Below are positions 1 to 5,222 of a stretch of 5,222 nucleotides of DNA, in pieces. The position numbers and the translations under genes are program-made. The DNA comes from Bacteroidia bacterium (lineage in GTDB: Bacteria > Bacteroidota > Bacteroidia > NS11-12g > UBA955), in assembly GCA_014376345.1 (NCBI GenBank), contig JACMRS010000027.1, forward strand, positions 1 through 5,222. The letters are read 5' to 3'. Within the stretch, counting starts at the first letter, position 1. Each line of letters starts with the position of its first letter. Below the pieces are notes generated by a model. The model was not told the origin of the DNA, ran no database searches, and saw only the letters and a list, made by a program, of their open reading frames with translations.

Positions 1-179
1 CAGAAATAAATACCCTGAGAATACCCTGTAAGATCAATACCGATAACACCTTCCCTGTTCTGAACAGGAACAGAATATAATATTCTACCGGTAATATCAG
101 TAATGTTTAAATTAGCACCGGTTGATTCTGATATTCTGTAACTTATATCGCAGGTATTATTAAAAGGATTAGGAATGGC
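1..179 (-). other. T9SS type A C-terminal sorting domain (partial)
   Basis: Residues 741-799 begin AIPNPFNN, continue with alternating beta-strand residues (ISYRIS, ANLNITDITGRILYS), and reach LTGYSQGIYF at the window edge. This is the usual layout of type A sorting domains: a PNP motif, a D-x-x-G-R-x-L strand and a final G-x-Y-x strand. In this family the domain directs passage through the outer membrane and is then removed, with the cargo often attached to the cell surface. The last strand and the stop codon lie outside the window. Confidence 0.85.
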
Positions 180-2399
180 CATGAGCATGTTTGCGCTGCT
201 GTTAATAGTTGATATTGCTGTAGTATTAAACCCTGTTGAAGTTAGTTTCAGGTTATCTATATTGATGCCGTCGTAAACAGTATTGTGGTCATCGTCGCTG
301 TACATCAAAAACCGAATCTCTACTTTGTGCCCGATATAATCAGAGAGGTCTATTTCCTCTTCAAGCCATCCATTGCTTCTGCCATCATATAATGGCATGC
401 CGGGTTCCTGATATTCAGTGCCCGGAAGGGTATACCTTCCACATAAAGACTTCCAATTTGCACCATTATTTTTCGATATTTGAACCTGGGCATAATCATA
501 GTACGGCTCAATATCATAATTAATAAGAAAACTCAGCGCACATTTTTTAATATCAGATTTATAAAGGAGGTCGAATGTATTATTTAATTTCAGAATATTG
601 GTTCCTGCATAACCATATTTTTTACCCGCACTTTCACTAATACTGTAGGGTGGCGAAGCAAATGTCCAATCATCATTTTCCCAGCCTGTCGAGCTATTAA
701 AATTAGAATCGAGTGAAGAAGTTTCAACCAAAACATTTAAGTTAGAGGGAAGACTTACGTAGGTAATAAATGTGTCAGTATGTTCAAAATAATCATTGCT
801 TACCTGCAATACAAATTTAAGTGGCTCAGCATCCAGTGATCCCGCAATAACGTTAGCTGCAAAGGCTCCTTTTGCTGTTCCTGTAAATGGAATTCCGGAA
901 TAAACATTATCTGAAACAGGAAGATTTTGAATAACATTATTATCCAGTGGAATTAAAGTTACCTTAAGTTCATTTAAACTGTCAATACCGTAATTGCTGA
1001 TGTTATAACTTATTAAAATCTGATTATTTTTAACAGCAAGTAGTAATGGTGTAGTATTGTGAACTATTCCAAATCCATTGCAAAGTTTTGCTGCATTGAT
1101 ATTGGTATAAATTTCTTCTTTACACTGGTCGATAATTTCGTTTGCGGGAGAATAATAAATACCGGGATTACCTGATGCACATGATACTGAAAGTATTTTC
1201 TGATCACCTAAAAACCAGTCTTCAGGAGTGCCATTAAGAGCATAACGGTATAATTCAAAATTCTTACCCGATCTTTTACCATTTTCTTCTGTAAGCATTT
1301 TACTGATTAGTCCGAGACCTTTATCACCGGCATTTGCAACAGTTGACTGAAAACTCCATGGATTTACGATAGAATTACCAGGACCTTTATGATTGATTAC
1401 AAAATTGAAGTTGTAACGACCGCAAAGTGATCTGACGTTACCCGATTCTGCGTCTGAAAAAGGATAAGGACCTCTATATTTATAGTAATCTGTGATGTTT
1501 CCGGAAGAACCAAAATCATCAAGACCAAAATTGAATGCATAATTACTCAGAGGATCAACACCAACTGAATCTTTGTTATCTGCGGTTAATACAGTCCCGC
1601 TATAAAATGCATGCCTGTTCTTCGACCAGGTTCCACCACCATTTGGGTAAGTGGTGCTGTTATAATTATAGCCATCAGGATTTACACAAGGCATAAAGAA
1701 TAATTCTGTATTGTCAACAATTGCTTTAATCTCAGGATCAGTATTGTAATTTTCGAGAAGATAATACATGTAAAAAATAAGCTGAGAAACACTTATCGGC
1801 GCATTTGAACGGTGAGCTGCTGTGTAAAGAATTTTTGGTTCAGACTCATCTGTTGAGGCATTATCCGAAATTTTGAGATAGTATACAGGGCGGCCTTCAT
1901 AAGTATAAAAACTGGATACCGGTGTTTTTTCAGAAATCAGATTTGGATAAAGTGCATGCATACTATCCAGCTCTGCAAGTATTTCATCATAAGTAAAATA
2001 ACCGCCCATGCTGCCTAAATTAAAATCTTCAGGCTTTTTTATATGATCAAGCTTTTGGGAATTACAATTAAAATTAACAGGTTTTGAAAGTGAAGCAACA
2101 TTAGATCCGTTAGGAGAATTCTGCGATGCATAATAAGTGTTTACATCCTCAATAATGATATCAATAGTATAGGATAAAGCTCTTAACCGGTCAATTTCAT
2201 CCTGTGAAAGATCATTTATAATATACGATTGAGTAGAATATGCACCTTCAACATTTATTTTATCAGTAATGAGCGATTGCAGAGTATGAGAGTCGTCGAA
2301 GTTGATCCTTACTTTTGAAAAGTAGGATACCTGAGAATGAGCCAGATGGCCAATTCCCAGACATAAATACAGACAGAGGCTTTTAATTAAAAACTTCAA
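1..2399 (-). CDS. Secreted M14 carboxypeptidase-like protein with T9SS sorting domain, probably catalytically inactive (3' end outside window)
   Basis: Reading the minus strand from a TTG at 2399 gives 799 uninterrupted codons that run off the window. Residues 1-22 form a signal peptide, and about 24-90 match the propeptide of Bacteroidota M14 peptidases. About 129-440 is the zinc-carboxypeptidase fold, with recognisable blocks GSMGGYFTYDE (129-139), PISVSQLIFYMYYLLENY (201-218), CVNPDGY (238-244) and GTPEDW (390-395). About 450-550 is a probable beta-rich linker, 555-720 a jelly-roll like those after M6/M14 peptidases, and 741 onward a T9SS type A domain (PNPFNN). The M14 family removes C-terminal residues using Zn bound by His-x-x-Glu and a distal His. 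Here the first motif reads HRSNAP where relatives have HHAREP, and the other catalytic positions are also replaced; the distal His (337), Tyr386 and Asp394-Trp395 remain. The role is therefore probably binding rather than cleavage. No in-frame ATG occurs before residue 131. About 20 C-terminal residues are probably missing. Confidence 0.9.
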   Translation of the reverse strand, partial: MKFLIKSLCLYLCLGIGHLAHSQVSYFSKVRINFDDSHTLQSLITDKINVEGAYSTQSYIINDLSQDEIDRLRALSYTIDIIIEDVNTYYASQNSPNGSNVASLSKPVNFNCNSQKLDHIKKPEDFNLGSMGGYFTYDEILAELDSMHALYPNLISEKTPVSSFYTYEGRPVYYLKISDNASTDESEPKILYTAAHRSNAPISVSQLIFYMYYLLENYNTDPEIKAIVDNTELFFMPCVNPDGYNYNSTTYPNGGGTWSKNRHAFYSGTVLTADNKDSVGVDPLSNYAFNFGLDDFGSSGNITDYYKYRGPYPFSDAESGNVRSLCGRYNFNFVINHKGPGNSIVNPWSFQSTVANAGDKGLGLISKMLTEENGKRSGKNFELYRYALNGTPEDWFLGDQKILSVSCASGNPGIYYSPANEIIDQCKEEIYTNINAAKLCNGFGIVHNTTPLLLAVKNNQILISYNISNYGIDSLNELKVTLIPLDNNVIQNLPVSDNVYSGIPFTGTAKGAFAANVIAGSLDAEPLKFVLQVSNDYFEHTDTFITYVSLPSNLNVLVETSSLDSNFNSSTGWENDDWTFASPPYSISESAGKKYGYAGTNILKLNNTFDLLYKSDIKKCALSFLINYDIEPYYDYAQVQISKNNGANWKSLCGRYTLPGTEYQEPGMPLYDGRSNGWLEEEIDLSDYIGHKVEIRFLMYSDDDHNTVYDGINIDNLKLTSTGFNTTAISTINSSANMLMAIPNPFNNTCDISYRISESTGANLNITDITGRILYSVPVQNREGVIGIDLTGYSQGIYF
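2334..2399 (-). other. Signal peptide of the M14-like protein
   Basis: Residues 1-22 have Lys2 and Lys6, a hydrophobic core (residues 8-19, LCLYLCLGIGHL) and an Ala-His-Ser end that fits signal peptidase I, giving a mature N-terminus at Gln23. The cysteine at position 13 is preceded by Leu, so it does not form a proper lipobox. Sec export followed by T9SS transport agrees with the C-terminal domain of the same protein. Confidence 0.75.
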
Positions 2400-2430
2400 C
2401 GGTACAATAATAATAAAATATTTCAGAAAA

Positions 2431-2480
2431 ACAAACTAATTAACATGTTATCCACATATTTTGTCTAAAATTAGTATTGT
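2431..2480. repeat. Imperfect inverted repeat in the gap between map and the M14-like gene
   Basis: The left arm ACAAACTAATT (2431-2441) and right arm AATTAGTATTGT (2469-2480) are reverse complements apart from one extra base. The 27-base centre contains most of a perfect 10-base palindrome, TAACATGTTA (2441-2450). The structure lies in the 101-base intergenic gap, about 32 bases upstream of the TTG start. It could be an operator or a weak AU-rich RNA hairpin. AT-rich spacers often contain chance dyads, so any function is inference. Confidence 0.35.
2448..2456 (+). promoter_or_regulatory. Single DnaA-box-like 9-mer
   Basis: TTATCCACA matches the classical DnaA-box consensus TTATNCACA exactly. 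It is intergenic and overlaps the right half of the TAACATGTTA palindrome. No cluster of similar boxes or DNA-unwinding region is visible, so it is not an origin. It could be a regulatory DnaA site or a chance match in AT-rich DNA. Confidence 0.2.
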
Positions 2481-2502
2481 AAAAAGCTGATTAACAGTTT
2501 TT
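2481..2502 (-). terminator. Weak hairpin with U-run just after map
   Basis: Starting within the map stop codon, the transcript would read AAAAACTG, loop TTAAT, CAG, a bulged C, then TTTTT. The stem is short, mostly A-U, and consumes the U-run, so it is a poor intrinsic terminator. It is listed because it sits exactly where the three-gene unit could end. Confidence 0.2.
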
Positions 2503-3265
2503 AATACTCATTATAAACATTTGTCAGCGCCTCGTAACCCTCATCAGTTATGAGAATCGTATGTTCATATTGTGCTGAAAGCTTGCCATCTATAGTTCTG
2601 GCAGTCCATTTATCCTTTTTGTCCACCTTTGCCCTCGCCTTCCCGGCATTAATCATTGGTTCGATAGTAAAAATCATTCCGGGTTTCATAACCGGACCGG
2701 AATTTTTAGGTGCAATATGATCTACCTGAGGGTCTTCGTGAAATTTTATGCCCACACCATGACCGCAAAATTCGTAAACCACAGAATAACCCAGGCTGGT
2801 AGCATATTTATTAATTTCAAAACCGATATTACCAAACTGGTTACCTGTAAAGCACTGACCGAGGCCAATCTGCAGACATTCTTTAGCAGCATCCACAAGT
2901 TTTTGAGCGTATTCAGAAATAGTGCCAACAGAATACATTCGGCAAGTATCGCCGTAATAACCTTTTAAAATGGTGGTAACATCAACATTAACTATGTCAC
3001 CATCTTTAATTTCATAATTATTGGGAATTCCATGACAGATCACATCATTTGGTGAAATACACGTCGCAGCCGGATAGCTGTTATAACCTTTAGTTGCGGG
3101 AATAGCGCCATGATCTCTGACAAACTCTTCAGCTTTAGTATCAATAAATTTGGTAGTATTGCCTGCAATAACAAACTGTTCAAGATATTTTAGAGTAGTG
3201 CCAGCCAATTTGCTGCTTTCTCTGATTCCTTCAATCTGTTCCGGTGTTTTAATTTTAATTGCCAC
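2501..3265 (-). CDS. map: Type I methionine aminopeptidase
   Basis: This cytosolic metallo-enzyme removes the initiator methionine from new proteins whose second residue is small. The 254-residue length suits the short type Ia (E. coli-like) form without an N-terminal extension. The metal ligands are all visible: Asp95 (in VNVDVT), Asp106 (in YYGDTCR), His169 (in CGHGVG), Glu202 (in TIEPMI) and Glu234 (in QYEHTI). Substrate-pocket histidines His78 (in CHGIP) and His176 (in KFHEDP) are also present, as is Trp220, so it should be active. The start is GTG, chosen because AIKIKTPEQIEGIRES is the typical N-terminus and the preceding gene's TAG stop is only 7 bases upstream. In many Bacteroidota map lies between secY and infA among the ribosomal-protein genes; here it follows a BtuF-like gene, so it could be a relocated or second copy. 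Confidence 0.96.
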   Translation of the reverse strand: MAIKIKTPEQIEGIRESSKLAGTTLKYLEQFVIAGNTTKFIDTKAEEFVRDHGAIPATKGYNSYPAATCISPNDVICHGIPNNYEIKDGDIVNVDVTTILKGYYGDTCRMYSVGTISEYAQKLVDAAKECLQIGLGQCFTGNQFGNIGFEINKYATSLGYSVVYEFCGHGVGIKFHEDPQVDHIAPKNSGPVMKPGMIFTIEPMINAGKARAKVDKKDKWTARTIDGKLSAQYEHTILITDEGYEALTNVYNEY

Positions 3266-3272
3266 TGCTGTT

Positions 3273-4085
3273 CTATTTTTTTGTTGGAAGCGTTTGTTTT
3301 AGCTCCTCATAATATTTCTGCAAATATAACATTCTGCTGCCATACCAGCTAAACATCTCACCATCGGCAAGAATTATGTTACTGTCAGGCAAAAATTCCT
3401 TCAGTTCATCAATGTGTTTTTGTTTAAAAGGAAAAGGCTCTGAAGAAAGTAAAATGACTTCAGGATTGATTTTTTTGATTTCGTCGAGATTCAATTCAGG
3501 ATACCGGGTGCAATCTTTTTCAAGATAATCTCTGAGACAATTATTCAAACCAAACAAAGTCATAATTTTATCAATAAATGTATGTGTACCTGCTGCCATG
3601 TATGGGTCTTTCCAGATAAGGTACAAAGTTTTGAGTTGTTTTGTTTTTGAAGAAATAATTTCTGACAACGACTGTTTTACATCATCCGATATTTTTTTAG
3701 CTTCAGCTTCTTTGTTTGTAATCTCCCCTATTTTCAATATCATTTCCAACGATTGATCTATTGAAACAATATCACTTATCCAGACAGGAAATTCTTTCAT
3801 CAACACTTCAATATCTTCTTTCAGATTTTCTTCTTTGTTGGCGATAATCAGATCGGGATTTAATGATCTAATCTTTTCAAGATTCAGTTTTTTAGTGCCG
3901 CCAATTTTAAAAGCAGCTTTAAAATCTGCTTCGGGGTGAACACAGAAAATAGTCTGACCAACAATAGATTCTTTTAAACCAATATCATACAGCAACTCAG
4001 TTTGAGAAGGCACCAGTGAAATGATTCTTTTAGGAGGGAAAACAGGCATCCTCACTTCAAAGCCAGCCTGGTCGGTAAAGATCAT
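3273..4085 (-). CDS. BtuF-like helical-backbone metal/cobalamin receptor, no signal peptide
   Basis: The 270-residue protein has the two-lobe layout of the BtuF/FepB periplasmic-binding family (Peripla_BP_2). The N-lobe begins at RIISLVPSQTELLYDIGL (20-37) and continues through KIGGTKKLNLEKI (60-72) and NPDLIIA (76-82). A long linking helix covers about 107-145. The C-lobe includes WKDPYMAAGTHTFID (158-172), NPEVILLSSEPF (208-219) and a final helix after SWYGSR (246-251). The pattern is closest to BtuF, the vitamin B12 receptor, but ligand identity cannot be read from sequence; heme or a siderophore are alternatives. The ATG start is followed directly by MIFTDQAGFEVRMP, with no signal peptide or lipobox, so it appears cytoplasmic. 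No permease, ATPase or TonB-dependent receptor gene adjoins it. It lies 21 bases after the universal stress gene and 7 bases before map, consistent with one transcript. Confidence 0.85.
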   Translation of the reverse strand: MIFTDQAGFEVRMPVFPPKRIISLVPSQTELLYDIGLKESIVGQTIFCVHPEADFKAAFKIGGTKKLNLEKIRSLNPDLIIANKEENLKEDIEVLMKEFPVWISDIVSIDQSLEMILKIGEITNKEAEAKKISDDVKQSLSEIISSKTKQLKTLYLIWKDPYMAAGTHTFIDKIMTLFGLNNCLRDYLEKDCTRYPELNLDEIKKINPEVILLSSEPFPFKQKHIDELKEFLPDSNIILADGEMFSWYGSRMLYLQKYYEELKQTLPTKK

Positions 4086-4106
4086 TTAAGATTGTTTAAA
4101 TTAATC

Positions 4107-4937
4107 TTATTTCGAAAAAATCAATACCGGTATTTTTGTAGTGTAAGTTAATTCTGCAGATTTGCTTGGTATAAACATACTTTCAAAAAATCCTTTTTCT
4201 CTATCTGTAAACATGATTAATAATTCAGGTTTTGTTTTTTCTACATATTTAGTAATTCTCTCTACAATTGAAAGATCAAGGTTATTTTTTTTAATATTTA
4301 AATTAACATTTTCAAATTCTTTTGTGTTGAATAGTTCTTTTACTTTTTCTAACTTCTTATTATCAAATACTATTGATGAATAATGCAATACTTCTAATTT
4401 TACAGGTATCTCATTAGTTAATTTAGAAATTTTATTTATTTCATTCTTGAAGTTTTCGAAATCAGACAAATAAGTAGCATTGATTAAAGATTTCTCTCTA
4501 TAATGACTTGGTATCACCATTACCGGAACTTTAGAATTGCCTATAATAAATGAGGTATGTGTACCCATAACTTTTCTTAGCATACCTGCACCCAGGGTGG
4601 CAATACAAATAAAATCGAATTTGTTTTTTTCTGCGTAAATAATTATGTCTTTCTCAGTTGAGATACTATTTTCAACAACAAATTTTACAGTGGCGAATTT
4701 GTCTTTTCCTTTACCAATAGTTTCATGAATAAACCTTTTCAGGTCTTTAGTAAGTCGTTCAATTTCGTCATCTTTATATGATTTATAAAAAACATCACTC
4801 CACGTAGTTGGTTTTATAATATGAATAGCATGATAGAAAACTACCTCAACATTTTTTGTTTGCTTTGCAAGGGTCAGGGCAAATTTAATTGCTCCCTTTG
4901 AGTTTTCCGAAAAATCGGTTGTTACAAGTAATTTCAT
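4107..4937 (-). CDS. Universal stress protein with two tandem Usp domains
   Basis: The 276 residues make two Usp domains of about 145 and 130 residues, the UspE-like arrangement common in Bacteroidota. Domain 1 begins MKLLVTTDFSENS, with Asp8 at the usual nucleotide-contacting position. It ends with ATLGAGMLRKVMGTHTSFI (113-131) and VPVMVIP (137-143), a variant of the Gly-rich ATP loop that seems one residue shorter than the common form. Domain 2 (about 152-276) starts NATYLSDFENFKNEI, lacks the Asp and the Gly-rich loop, and ends with the Bacteroidota-type tail FFESMFIPSKSAEL and KIPVLIF. Domain 2 is therefore unlikely to bind nucleotide and may serve in dimerisation. The cytoplasmic family is linked to survival under stress; the exact role here is unknown. 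The ATG follows an A-rich leader with no Shine-Dalgarno sequence. Its second half is visibly more AT-rich than map. Confidence 0.88.
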   Translation of the reverse strand: MKLLVTTDFSENSKGAIKFALTLAKQTKNVEVVFYHAIHIIKPTTWSDVFYKSYKDDEIERLTKDLKRFIHETIGKGKDKFATVKFVVENSISTEKDIIIYAEKNKFDFICIATLGAGMLRKVMGTHTSFIIGNSKVPVMVIPSHYREKSLINATYLSDFENFKNEINKISKLTNEIPVKLEVLHYSSIVFDNKKLEKVKELFNTKEFENVNLNIKKNNLDLSIVERITKYVEKTKPELLIMFTDREKGFFESMFIPSKSAELTYTTKIPVLIFSK

Positions 4938-5006
4938 TTTTTTTGTTTTAAATTTTATTTGAGTTTAAAAAAGTTATTTATTGTGTTATCAGGATTTGAT
5001 ATTCAA
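4938..5006 (-). promoter_or_regulatory. AT-rich gap upstream of the universal stress gene, possible promoter
   Basis: These 69 bases separate the CBS-domain gene stop from the Usp start and are the likeliest place for a promoter of the usp/btuF-like/map unit. On the minus strand TAACTTTT partly resembles the Bacteroidota -7 element TAnnTTTG, but a TTG at suitable -33 spacing is absent. The leader before the ATG is a run of A residues, as often seen in this phylum. No convincing terminator for the upstream gene is visible, so read-through remains possible. Confidence 0.25.
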
Positions 5007-5222
5007 TTAATTTGTGATACTATCAATAATATCATATTTAGTGATAATATGTGTATTGCCGGCCATATCCATCATCAGCACTGCCGGGTTCTCTCTGCTT
5101 ATTAATTTTGAAACCACTTCGATATTATCAGTAGCTTTTACAAAAGGAAATGGGGCTTGCATGACAGCAGAAACGGCACCGCTTTTCAATTCAGGCTTGT
5201 CAATTAAACTTGCAAAAAGTTC
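5007..5222 (-). CDS. C-terminal part of a CBS-domain protein, probably cystathionine beta-synthase (5' end outside window)
   Basis: The reading frame is open to the window edge and gives 71 C-terminal residues beginning ELFASLIDKPELKSG, so the gene continues upstream. The fragment is the last CBS motif: VSAVMQAPFPFVKATD (18-32), IEVVSKLI (34-41), PAVLMMD (46-52) and the ending HIITKYDIIDSI (58-69). This ending is characteristic of bacterial PLP-dependent cystathionine beta-synthases carrying a C-terminal CBS pair, which join serine and homocysteine in transsulfuration. CBS pairs usually bind adenosyl compounds and adjust activity. The catalytic domain is not in the window, so another CBS-pair protein cannot be excluded. 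An internal TTG (5189) could be taken for a start but splits the CBS region, so it is rejected. The gene ends 69 bases before the universal stress gene. Confidence 0.75.
   Translation of the reverse strand, partial: ELFASLIDKPELKSGAVSAVMQAPFPFVKATDNIEVVSKLISRENPAVLMMDMAGNTHIITKYDIIDSITN

Noticed and set aside
9..28. Direct repeat AATACCCTG (9-17 and 20-28)
   Set aside because: It encodes the repeated Gly-Tyr/Ile pattern of the final sorting-domain strands (GYSQGIYF) and is explained by coding sequence.
2334..2399. Lipoprotein signal around Cys13 of the M14-like protein
   Set aside because: The residue before the Cys is Leu rather than Gly, Ala or Ser, and a normal signal peptidase I site follows at residues 20-22.
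1..2399. The M14-like gene as a decaying pseudogene
   Set aside because: The frame is open for 799 codons with an intact signal peptide, fold signatures and sorting domain; only catalytic positions are altered.
2448..2456. Replication origin suggested by the DnaA box
   Set aside because: There is only one box, with no dnaA, dnaN or similar gene nearby and no box cluster.
2746..2928. Minus-strand 60-codon frame with a hydrophobic look
   Set aside because: It is an out-of-frame reading of map, and its hydrophobicity comes from the frame shift.
2717..2968. Plus-strand 83-codon open frame
   Set aside because: It lies wholly inside map on the opposite strand; map has all catalytic residues, and the shadow product resembles no family.
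4162..4383. Plus-strand 73-codon open frame
   Set aside because: It is antisense to the AT-rich second Usp domain, and its Phe/Ser/Leu-rich product is typical of an antisense shadow.
4943..4975. Inverted TTTTAAA/TTTAAAA arms in the gap before usp
   Set aside because: The arms contain only A and T, in DNA that is almost all A/T, so chance is sufficient and the hairpin would be very weak.

Overview
The window looks like chromosomal DNA from a member of the Bacteroidota. The DNA is AT-rich, the genes start without clear Shine-Dalgarno sequences, and one secreted protein ends in a type IX secretion (T9SS) type A sorting domain. That export system is essentially restricted to Bacteroidota and close relatives. 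I cannot name a genus.

Every credible gene lies on the minus strand, so transcription runs from high to low coordinates. The order is: (1) 5222-5007, the C-terminal end of a CBS-domain protein, probably cystathionine beta-synthase; (2) 4937-4107, a tandem-domain universal stress protein; (3) 4085-3273, a BtuF-like helical-backbone metal/cobalamin receptor without a signal peptide; (4) 3265-2501, a complete type I methionine aminopeptidase with a GTG start; (5) 2399 to beyond position 1, a large secreted M14 carboxypeptidase-like protein with a beta-sandwich region and a T9SS sorting domain. Genes 2, 3 and 4 are separated by only 21 and 7 bases and probably share a transcript. Gaps of 69 bases (before gene 2) and 101 bases (before gene 5) are the likeliest places for promoters. 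The second gap holds an imperfect inverted repeat around a DnaA-box-like 9-mer.

The most interesting observation is in gene 5. The M14 fold, propeptide and surrounding signatures are well preserved over 799 codons. However, the positions of two of the three zinc ligands, the catalytic glutamate and three substrate-binding residues appear to be substituted, so it looks like an exported pseudo-carboxypeptidase. Lesser points are a receptor with no signal peptide or nearby transporter, and a methionine aminopeptidase gene away from its usual ribosomal-protein neighbourhood. Genes 1, 3 and 4 touch homocysteine, cobalamin and methionine biology, but a shared role is only inference. No RNA gene, insertion sequence, CRISPR array or other mobile element was seen, and there is no gene-free stretch longer than about 100 bases.
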